A DNA stretch of 64,000 bases from Eublepharis macularius (taxonomy: Eukaryota > Chordata > Lepidosauria > Squamata > Eublepharidae). The notes beneath the pieces are model-generated. The model saw only the letters and a program-made list of their open reading frames with translations, was not told where the DNA came from and made no database searches. Where the stretch lies: NCBI RefSeq assembly GCF_028583425.1, contig NC_072798.1, positions 15,130,501-15,194,500 on the forward strand. Direction: 5' to 3'. Shown in pieces: positions 25,501 through 37,500 of this stretch (the first letter of the stretch is position 1; every line of letters starts with the position of its first letter). The position numbers and the translations under genes were made by a program.

Positions 25501-28500
25501 TGACCTACCCAATAGGAGTGGATCCACATCAGCAGACAGTACCCAATGCCTAGTCTATATTCCCCATCCCTTACCAAGGTATCTGAGATATTACTTATGA
25601 CACAGCCCTATAATCTGAGTACGCAGAAGGCCCTCCCAAACAATTCAGTCTTGCATAGCTTGTGGAAAACCAGAAAAGGGGGGGGGGGCTTTTCTGACCT
25701 CCTCAGGCAGGCCATTGCACATGGTGGGGGCTGCCACAGAGAAAGTGTGTATGAGCAGCTGTTGGTTTAACCCAGCTGCAGGGTGGTAACTGCAGAAGTC
25801 CACGTAACAGACTCACGAGTCATTTCTTACAAAGAGGGATTACAGCAAGCGAACAGCGGGTGGTGGATTCTTTGGTACCTGCCATTTTCCAGCTCCAAAA
25901 CTCTCCTGCCCCATTCTCAACATACCAGCATCGAGACTCTGTTTCATCTGCATGTAACATGCCGTCAGCCCCCAAGAGTGCCCTAATCAGCTTGTCCAGT
26001 GGAAATATACACAATAGCACAAGAAGCCTTTTATCTGAGGAACCTTGTCCATCACTGATCATTTTCTCTTCAAGGACGCTCTCAAGCTGCCAGGCAACAT
26101 AGTTTGAAGGTTGAGAAGACACTTTACGGTCTGTAAAGTACAACCAGATCAAATGGGTTCTTCCCCTGTACAGCTCTCCACCCTGCAGGTGACCGGGCCC
26201 CTAAGCAAATGATAAGAGAAACAGGCCTACCTCTTTTGCTCCTTTGAGGTGCAAGCCTTCGTGCCAATCAGGGCCCAAGGCACTGCCCATTTTCCCAGGG
26301 CTTGCTCCAGTTCTTTCTCCCTTCTCAGCTTCTGGAAAAAAGAATCAAGACAGAGATGAAAACATGGCCGTATAATACAGCCGTTCTCTAGATGCTCATC
26401 TGAGGACCAGAGCTGTCAAACTTCCTCACAAATGGCCAGGAAGTAGAAAGTCAGCATCATCTCACAGTAAGACCTTCATTGGTACAGAGTACAGACAATT
26501 TGGTAGTCACAGACCATCAACTGGAGGGCTAACATGTTTCCGAACTGTTCCAGACATATCAGAAAAGCCAAGAATCAGAGCTGAGGACAGACACTGCAAG
26601 GTATATGTAATGATAAGAGTCTCTGTGCTTTTTTTCAAAAGAACATTGGAATCCCTGCCAGATCACACTAGTGGTCCATTTAGTCTGGCATCCTGTTTCA
26701 CGCAGCAGCTGATCGGCTGCCTAGAAGGGCCATCAAACAAGGCGTAGACACCAATGCCTTCCACCTCTGATTGTTGCCTCCTAAGGACTGGTGTTTGGAG
26801 GACCGCTGCCTCTGTACACAGAGGTTCCCTTTAGCCACCTATCCTGTACGAATCCATTAAATCCCCTTTTAAAGCCATCCAATCTTTTCCTTTCAGGTGG
26901 AAACTCAGAGCAGAATTCCACCATGCCTGGTTGGATGCTTGGCAGGGCCTCTGTGGGACAGATTGGGACAGACCCAAATTGCCCATTCCTGTTCTAGTGA
27001 GTTCAGACCAAGTGACTCTGCTCTTGCATACAGTTTGCAACATACAGATTAAGACTTTAGTCTTATAACCATATAAACTCTCAGCAGAACAAATTTATTT
27101 ATTTTGTGAATTTATGCTATTTATAGTCCACTTTTCTCACTGAGACCCAAGGAGGATTACAAGCTGGGACATTCAATAAATAAATATACTTCACTGATCG
27201 GGTGTGTGGGTCGAACAGAAATTTTAAAAATCACAAGTGTTTTCACTGAGCATGACAGCTACCAAGAAAAACAAGTTATCTACACTTCATTTAAAAAATT
27301 CCCTCTTGGGAATACAGGAATAGAACTGTGGCAAAGACACTAGGGATAAAATGTAACTCTGTTAATTTCATCCTACATGCTAATTTCACTTACTTCTTCA
27401 ATGCAATTGGGGTAAAAATGACCCCAACACCAGTAACGTACCTATTACAGTTTACAAAGTAAAAGTGGGGGGGGGGGCATGAAACATCATTGGACAATCT
27501 CCTTATCAGAGTCCTGTTTTCATTGTATACCGTTAAGGGTATATGATTTTGGCAAAACCTCTTAGCCTCTGTCATCTACTGAAAATAAATTCAGGCACCC
27601 ATAGCTAGAACAAATGTGCAAAGTCTCAGTTCCATCTCTCTCCACTGTCCCCCTCATGTTTAATTTTAGACTGCAAGCACCCCGTGCAAGGACTTGTAGT
27701 TGGTCAAGTGTCACACACTGATAGTGCTATTTAAATAATGGGCTGGATCCAAGCTTTTCAGAGCGGAGTGAGTTTACACACTGGATTTTCACTGCCTTCA
27801 CCTTTCCATAGTGGTCTCCTGAATTTCCCCCAAAGCTGCTGCGGATGCACAGAGGATCCTCTAGAATAATATGCCCTGCAGCAAGGAGGGGGGGGGGGGA
27901 TTCACCTCACTTGCACTCCGTATGTACAGGAAGACAGTTTTGGCCAACCCCCTGCTGCACCTCCTTGTGCTGCATGGCACGTGGTTCCAAGGGTCTCACA
28001 ACTTTTGACAAGGGGGAGACAGCAAACAGCTCCTCGGCAAAAAAGCTCCATTTGCAAAAGCCTTGGATCCTACCATCCGCTGGGGATCCCCCCCTGCCCA
28101 AAGCCATTGCAGCAACTATTCCCCAGCTCACGCGCTGAGTCACTACGCAGCAGCAGCTCCCACAGTTAAAAAGATATTTGATTTGACCAATGCAACAGTC
28201 TGCACGCTTTTTAAAAACCACGACATGTGCAAGTTTTATTTATCTATTTTACTTCATTTATACCCTGCCTTTGTCCCCAAAGTGGCTTACGTCATTCTCC
28301 TCTCCTCCGTTTGAGCCCCACAACCATCCTGTGAGGTAGGTTAGGCCGACAGTGCCAGCTTCCATGGCAGAGTGGGGATTCAAACCTGTTTCTCCCAGAT
28401 CCTAGTCTGGTACTCTTAGCCACTACACTGTGCTGGGGGCTGTACCTGCCATCATATACTTGGTCCTCTTGCAAGCAATCGGAGGCTCCGGCTTCTCTGC

Positions 28501-31500
28501 GCGCAGCTTGGGAATCAGGAATTCAGCTGCGCCTGCATCAAAGAAGGTATTCCCAATCGCTTTGTCTTTGATGGCCCAGATGACTTCACAGCCTTCAATT
28601 TCATAGCTGGAGAGAGAAGTAAAACGCAGAAGAGAGGATCGCTCCCTCTGAGCATTTTTTTGCTGGATGAACTACGGCAGGCAACAGCATGGACTGAAAG
28701 CCTCTTTCCTTGGAGAATGTCTTGTGACTTAAAGTTACGCTGATTGCCTCAGAAGATGCGTGCAAGATCCGGTCCCACATCATGGCCTGAAAAAAATCTG
28801 TTTCCTACCCTTCTATCCGATGAAGCGTTCTAATGAGCTCAAAAGCTTGCACCGTGTTTTGTGCCAGTTTGGTTGGTCCTAATAAAAGGTATTACACGGA
28901 TTTCAGTCTTGTTTTTGGATTTGGTGTGGACAAACATGGCTGTACAACTTTATCTACATCAAGTGATAAACAGCCAGTCTTAAATCAGTAAAATTTTAAA
29001 TTCAGTGGAAAGGAAGGTTGAGGCATGCATTTTTTTAGCTCTCTTGGTTCAAGTGTGTTACTGTAATATAGTTTCCCATTAACGTGACGCTTTTTTTCTA
29101 AAAAGTGGTTGTAATGTTCAGTAGTCCATTTCATGTTTTATCTTAGTTCCAGGGCACTAGAATCTGAAACAGTTCCAGCCCAGGTTTTACTCGTCTCTGG
29201 AGCAAGCTGCCTAGAGAAACTGCTTGAAGGACTCTTTTAGGTCTTGTGTTCCTTTATTCATTTGTCCTAAATAAAGTTACTCTATGCTTATTTTAAAAAA
29301 TCTTCCAGCATCTTCCTGGAAGATTGCAGCATTTTACACTGGTATGCTATTTTACTGCACCGAAAGCTTTCTCTCAGAAAGGCACCACTATTGAAGTTTT
29401 GGTTGATTATATTTAAATAAATTAGCATATTAGCTAAAAGTTTGATCACTTACAGACATCTTTTTTATATATACTAATCCTGCTAAGTGTTATGACATCA
29501 TTGCTCTTAGTGATTTTATAGAGCTCTTTTAATGTATAGTGCCTTACAAACCATGTACTTTTTCCACACGAGCTTTGACTCTCTCGGCCTCTAAGGTGCC
29601 ACTGGATTCAAACCATGTACTGTTTATCCTGAATAGAGCAGCAATTAGAAAGAAGACACTAAACCAGCTTAAGGCTATTTTACCCAAAGCCATCCAGCAA
29701 GCTAAATATTGCCCAGAACTCTGTCCTCTCATACCCAAGTTTGACACTATCCATTATGTCACACTGCCTTTCTAAAGTGGTGTGTAATGTCAAAAACCAC
29801 GTTCTTCTTGCTGTCCTCTATTTTCCGTAGGACAATTCTCACCTCCAGCATAGCAAGGCAAGAACATTTGGCCACGTCAACGTTAAATAATACACATTAT
29901 ATAAATATATTAGCAGCCCCTCGCTGCCGTACAAAACGTTATTAGTACAAATTAGGTTCACAGTCAAGATCATCAGGTCCCTTATGAACATTTATCTTTA
30001 AAAAAAATTCACTTACACCAACTCCAATGCAATGCCGCCATTTCCTACAATAATTATTCTTTTGGCTTTTGCCAGATGTTTCTGAAATTCCTACATTAAA
30101 GAAAGAGAAGATTATAAATAGAGGGTAGAAACTGAGTCGTCCCCATTCAGCACTGAAACAGACAGAGCCGTATCTATCAATTAAATCGTGTTAAGGAAAG
30201 CGGGGTGAGGGGTGGGGGAAGGAGTCCGCAGGGATGCACGTTTAATTCTAGGGATCTATTTTTGAGTCCTAATGCTCTCCCCCAGATTAGGTCCCAGCTG
30301 CTATTTCCTTTATTAGACTTCATTGCAGCCTCTATGACTCCCCAAAAACATCCTATTTACAGACCGTATGAAGTGCAGATCTCTAAAGAAGTTACATTTT
30401 CTAAATAAACGAATGCTTGTTTAGATTACAGGGATGTGCAAAATCTTCTTTCTCTCTCTCTCTCTCTTCCCTCCCTCCCTGTTCATATTTCCTGTACTGC
30501 CATCATGTGCAACATGCAAAAGGGCTCAGGTCTGACATCTCCACATCAAATAATTGTAATGTAACACTGTCCACAATTCACAGCTGTTTTGGACTATGTC
30601 TTCTCTGGAAGAACACAAAATACACACACACACACACACACACACAAAAGCAAACAGCATCACCGTAGCACTGTCTGTATCCCGGATTCCCAACACAAAA
30701 CGGTTTCCTTCAGTAATTAATTTCGGCTTGGCTCCAGCACACAGACAAAGTTTCTCATAACCGTACTCCTTGCCGTCTTCTGTGATTATCTTCTGCAACC
30801 AGGTTTAAGATGGGGGTGGGGGAGGGATGAGAACACAGAAGATCTATCAAAGCAAGCTGCAGATTTGCTATCAAGAGCCACCCCTAGAAGATATCCCACA
30901 TCTCAAATCGCGAAAAGGCTTTGAGGTGGCTAGCAATTTCATGGGAAAAATCAAGTCAAAATGCTGCAGAATTAGAACCCAAGTCAAATGAATAATCGTT
31001 ACCATCTACAGAGGGAGCAAGAATTTAAAATATGAAATGTTAAAATGGGAAACAAAGATAATACTAAAACAATGTGGAAATTCAAAGGAAAGGGAGAAAA
31101 AATATCCCTACAACCTGGAAGCCCCCACTTAATATGGAATATACAGAAGTGCTTGCAGGCTCATTTGTCGTAATAGGTCTTGGTTCAAAAAAACATGACC
31201 CAAGGCATTTTACCATGTACTACCAGCGGGTTAAAATGCCATTCACAACTAAAAGGTTTCCAGTATTTCCTTAATGAGAATAAATGGAGTGTGAACATCT
31301 TGGAGGAGCATGGACATCCTCAGCACAACATTCATAGCCATGCTGCTGAATGTCTGATAGTTTTATGACCATTTTTAAGTATTCCTCGCTTTCCACAAGT
31401 GATACTTGCAAAGACTTCTGCAGTGTCTTTGCTGGAGGAGATCAGACCCCAGATGATCTATCGATACCAATGAGCCAGATTCTCCACCCACCTCGTCTCC

Positions 31501-34500
31501 CCCGAATTCTGAGCATCTATTTTGGCAATACAAAACATGTCATGCCAGAACTGGCCAGTAGGCACAACTGCCTTGAGTTCTGTGACCACATGATTGTAGA
31601 GGAGGGGTGCATCTCTGAGCTTTCACTCATTCCCTCTTTAAAAAGTCTTGATCTTTTTCTCCATGAAGCCGTCAATGCAGATTTTAAAACATTCATTTAT
31701 TTCTGGTTCTTGGTGCACTTGCTTGTAAAATGTCACATGAGACGGGCTGCGACTGAAGTTTGGGGTTCCAGCCCAGAATCTTACTACTTGACCGATTTGC
31801 TTCCAAGTTTTCTCCATAATTCTACAATCTGCGGCTGTGTACTAAGGGAAGTTTGGTTCCTGCCGCCTCATTTTTGAGTCGCCATCCCAAGCCCTCAACT
31901 TTGCAGTTCATATGAGCGCACACACACACACAAAATCCACCCTGGTTGAGATTCAACAAAAAACAGTGCACAAACATTTCCACATGGTGGCAGCACCTGT
32001 TTTGGGATAAAACCATATTGAGTGCTTAGATGGAGCTCTGAATTTCTGCTGGCTGATGTCAGGACAAGATGAACTTGCCCCTTTCGTTCAAACAACACTT
32101 TAAGGCAAAGATTAAAGCCGAGATCCGAGTCCTACATGTGCACAAAAATGCTTCTGCGTGCTGTCATCTTCCTTCCTGTCATATGAGAGGTTCCCCTCCA
32201 TCTTTCTGGAATGACCTAATAGGTGGCAGGTAGACTTGTGGAAGTAAAAGCAGAGCATTCCAGACAATATTCTCTCTTCAAGTACTGGCAGCCTCTGTGT
32301 ACCGTTTGTCCTCCATTCGCCAAATACACTTTTTGCCCTGTGATGTTTATCTCCCCCAAAGATCTCAGCTGACAGCTAAAGAGCAGCATCTCACAGAATG
32401 AGAAACGTAGGCATTGAGCCTGACAGAGGTGCTAGCGACTTCTGAGACTCTGATTCTCCCTGGCTTCTTCTTCCATGCCTCAGTCCTTTCTCCTTTGTCC
32501 AAAGCTCTGCTGCTAAAATCACTTCGATCTCCAGAAGTTCAGGCCCCTCCTTGGACTGTTTCAGTACCTTCCACTCCCCTTCTCTATTCAGCACAAATGC
32601 ATTTTCCTGTCAAAGATCTCCACAGCTTTGCCTTTTCCTGTGTCAGCCCTTTTCATTCAATATGTCCTAGCCTATGATCTCCACTCTACCACCCTGACCT
32701 CAGCACAGACAATAACATAACATTCAATGTATACAACTTAATGCCCACTCAGAGCGGTTTACAAAGTATGTTATTATTATCCCCACTACAAACACCCTGT
32801 GAGGTGGGTGGGGCTGAGAGAGCTTCAGAGAGCTGTGACCAGCCCAAGGTCACCCAGCTGGCTTCAAGTGGAGGAGGGGGGAATCAAACCCGGCTCTCCA
32901 GATTAGAGTCCTTAACCACGACGACAAACTGGCTCCCTCTAACTCCCTTGCACAACACTCTCCATTTTCCTTTACTGCCCTCTTATGCATTTTTATCCCA
33001 CTGGTTCTCCAAGGAGCTCAGGGCGGCGTACATGGCTCTTCCCCCTGCCAATTTTATCCGCACAAGTAGGTCACATTGAGAGAGAGAGAAACTGGCCCAG
33101 TCATCCAGTGAGCTTTATGGCACGTTTGTACCTAGGTCCTATTCCAACCCTGACTCTCAGGAATTCTGTCCTTGAACATATTACCGGAGTACATTTTTAT
33201 TCCACCTTTCCTCCCAGGAGAGCAAGGCAGTCCACATAATTCTCTCTGCTCTTCTGTTTTATCCTCACAACAACCTGGTGAGGTGGGTTAGGCTGAGTGT
33301 TTGTGCGTCCAGCCCAAGGTCACCCAGTGCTACTGTCGGGGTGAGCATTTGAAACAGTCCACCAGTCCAACACTTTCACTGCTATGTTACAATGACTCTC
33401 AAATATGCAGCTCTACTCTTCCCTTTCCTTCAAGATCTCTCCTTGAAATCTACCTTTTTTTCCATCCCAACTGTAACTAAACTTCAAGCAAGCTGCATTT
33501 GCCCAGTTTCAGGTGGGTAGCTGTGCTGGTCTGCAATGACACAGCAAGATTTGAGTCCAGTAGCACCTTAAAGACCAGATTTCCAGGGAATAAGCTTTTG
33601 AGTCAAAGCTTCCTCCATCAGATATGCAGTTAATATAACTACAACAGCTCTCTCTCTCTCCTTCTCCTGTCCTTTGAATGTTTCATGTTTCACATCAAGG
33701 CAAAAGAATTAAAGGTTCTCTTACATGCTCATCACTTTTCAACTGTTTTACACCAGACTGGATAACTTTAATGTTAGGGTAGCGTTTCTCCAACACACTG
33801 CTCACTTGTTCCTCAACATCAAATTCTTCTAAAGTTCTGGAAACCTAGCAAAGAAGACAATGATGAGATCACTTTAGGGGTGAATTAAAGTTTCACTGCA
33901 AAAATCTACTGAAGCCACAAATGTATATTTGTGCAACTCCACAATGAATGCAGCATACATAAGCACTTTATACATATATTGTTTAAAAATATAGAAGTCA
34001 GGAAGGTTGTTGCTAAAAGTAATTGTTTGGCTATATCGTTCATTCGTTTTTAACAGCTGTTTCAGAAGTTGCCTCGTTGACCGTACAAACTACATCCAAG
34101 GGTGGGTTTGCAAAACACACGAGGCTGTCTTGGGAGTTGGCACGCCGCTGCCAAGCTTGTCTGAATCAGCACCACTATGTGGGCGATGAATGCACGTATC
34201 CAGTTCTTCCTTTTTGGTAAAGGAAGAGCAATTTTAATGGAACATCTTATGGTCTGCGATTAAGGACAAGTCCAGGCCTGCACCAGACAATATTATGATA
34301 AATATATGAAGCTGCCTCATATCGTCAGACCCAACCTGCACACATCACCCAAGAATATTCACTGCTAGCTCAGACACCCAAATGAACAAAATAGAATACC
34401 ACCAAAGTGCAGAAAGTATTATCTTGGCCTCCCACCCACCGAGTTCCTATAAACCACAGCTGGTGCGATCTAGACAACAGACCTCGGACACCTGCCCTGC

Positions 34501-37500
34501 ACTGGAAATCACACCCTAAACCTCCAAGAGTCAAAACTTCTCTCTCTCACCTGTTTAAAGTTTGTTACTGCTTTTATAACAGGAGACGCCGTGATTAGTA
34601 AAATATCATCAGAGGGAAACTCGGTAGCCAACTTGTAAGACAAGAGAGGAAAAGTTTGAGATTATTTTTTCAGTAATATTTTACATTCTAACATCCCACA
34701 CGTCCACGTTCTTCTAGACACACTGATGGTTCTTTAGTGAGGAACAGAGTCATACGTGCACAAAACCACTTGGTGACAGAATAAGGAGTCCAGCAGTATA
34801 TTACAGACTAATGAAATTTATTCCTACATAAATCCAGAGTAGTTAGCCGCGTTAGTCTTTAGCTGCAAAATGGTAGAGTCCAGTAGCACCTTTAAGACTA
34901 ACCAACTTTATTGTAGCATAATCTTTCAAGAACCACAGCCCTCTTCGTCAGATTCATCTGTGGTTCTTGAAAACTTATGCTACAGTAAAGTTGGTTAGTC
35001 TTAAAGGTGCTACTGGGCTCTTCATTATTCCTACATAAGGTTTTTAGAGTCAGATCTCACTTCCTCAGATTTGAAAGCTTATGCTAGAATAAACATTGGT
35101 CTTTAAAGGTGCCACTGGAGCCCTGTTTCATTCTGCTGCTACAGACCAACACAGCTGTCCATTTAGAATTATCACTGGAGGGCAAGACTTGTTTCAAGTA
35201 CAAACACGGCCCAACAGCAGATTGTCCTGAACAAACAACTCCCCTTCATTACTATTCAGTTCATTTCTAACCTACCTCTCTCCCCAGTGGAGACCGCAAA
35301 AGGCATTCATGGTTCGCCTTTCCTCCATTTTATTCTCACAACCCTAATGAGGACCTAAAGCAGCTTGCATTTCTCCATTTTATCCTCACGACAACCCTGT
35401 GGAGTAGGTTAGGCTAAGGGAGAGTGACCGGTCCAGGGTCCCTCAACAAGCTGCCATGGCTTAGTGGGGATTTGAACTTGGATCTACCAGACTGCAGTTT
35501 GACACTCTAACCTCTCTACACCATGCTGGCTCTTAATGCTTTTAAGACTCAAAATTAAAAACTCAATTAATCTTCTTAATGTTTAATACCCTACCAGGCT
35601 TAAAAGAACGGGTCTTCTTGAGGGCTAGAAACAGGTTAAATAACAGAAAGTTGAGCGCAAGAAGGCCGTTCTTGCATCACACAGCAGTTTCCACAGGGAC
35701 TGGTGCTGGGACCAGGGCTATTTAATTTGTTCATAAATGATACAGAATTGGGGGTGTGCATCACAGTGGTCGGATTTATTTCCTTCATTTATACCCCACC
35801 TTTCTCCCCAAAGGGAACAGAAAGCAGCATACATTGTTCTCCTCACCCCCACTGGTATTTGAGGATGGCACTCAAATTATTCAGGATGATGAGAACTGAA
35901 GCAGATTGTGAAGAACTCAACTGGGCGAGTAGGACGTGAGATTCAGAGTAAGTGTAAAATGATAAACAATGTGGCAAAAAAATATCCCTGACTTTAAAAT
36001 ATGCCCAGGGGTATCCAAATGAAGTCTTCTCAGAATCCTACTCAGGTCTATTCAATGGGGCTTAGTCTCAAGGAAAGCGTTCTTAGGATGTCAATGGTTG
36101 GCAAAGTATCTGTCCAAGAAACTGCAGTAACTGTCCAAGAAAGAGATCTTGGGGTCATGGTAGATAGCTCATGCAAGTGTTATTGTCGGGCAGGGTCATA
36201 TAGATCCAGAGGAGTTAGCCGTGTTAGTCTGCAGTAGCAAAATAGAAAAGAGTCCAGTAGCAACCTTTAAGACTAACCAACTTTACTGTAGCATAAGCTT
36301 TCGAGAACCACAGTTCTCTTCGTCAGATGCATCGGGCAGGATAGCAGCGAAAAAGGAATTCTGTGCTAGAAATTGTAAGGCAACGGATAGAAAATAGAAC
36401 AGTCTGTATCATCATGCCCTTGAATAGATCTTCAGGGTATAGATCTAGCTGGTCACAGTGTGAGACAGAATGCTTGACTGTTGGGTTGATTTAGTACCGC
36501 TACTCTTTTGTTCTCATCTTCTTAAACCAAAAAGTTCATGCAGTAATTTGCAAAGAAAAAAAACCCTACAGCGATCTAAAGACATTGCTCTTAAAAACAT
36601 TAACAATGTCAACACAAATGTTAAGTGTCAGACTAGGATGTGGGAGTCCCAGGTTTGGATCCCCCATTCCTCCACAGCTCCTCACTGGGTGGCCTTGGGC
36701 CAGTCACATACCTCTTAGCCTAACCTACCTCTCTCACAGGGTTGTTGTGAGGATAAAATGGAGGAGAGGACAATGACGTAAGCCAGCCACTCTGGGTCCC
36801 CACTGGGGAGAAAGGCAGAATACAAATAACGAAAATTTTAAAAAGAAATAAAAAAGAATGAAATCAGTAGCCAAGAGCCTCCCCAAATAAATTTAATCTG
36901 ATGGACTTTCTGATACGCAAAATGGATCAAAAGAAATATATCTCCTTAACTACAGCCCTGACTTGGATGGCCTAGGCTAGCCTAATCTGGTCAGATCTTG
37001 GAAACTAAGCAGAGTTGGTCTGAGGGCCAAGCTACAAGTGATGAGTGGCACTTGAACGCCAGGTGAACAGACTCGCGTGTATTCCTCCCTGTACACTTGC
37101 GCTCCACTTGCACTTATCAAGTGGAGCACAAGTGAACAGGGAGGAAAACACATGAGTCTGTTCACTTGCTGTTCAAGTGCCATTCGTCACTTGCAGCTTG
37201 GCTCTTAGTTAGCACTTGGGAGACCACTGAGGAAGCCCAGGGTTGTACGCAGAGGTAGGCAATGATAAGCCACCTCTGTTCATCTCTTGCCTCAAAACCC
37301 CTACAGGTCACCGTAAGTCAGCTACGTCTTGAAGGCCCTTTCCACCAATTAGTGAATTCTAACGTCCAGACAGCCCTATATATGCTCCATTTCAGATGCA
37401 AAGGAGTCCCGAGAAGGCATGTTCTGCCTAAGACTATGGGAAGCAGCCCTCCTTCAAATACTCTGGCTTACAACCGTTTGGGGCCCTTAAGGCGGTAATC

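Noticed and set aside
36975-37020. Possible 5S rRNA gene fragments (also 45480, 55615)
   Set aside because: Only part of 5S is present and it is always joined to the same unrelated tail, so these are 5S-derived SINEs.
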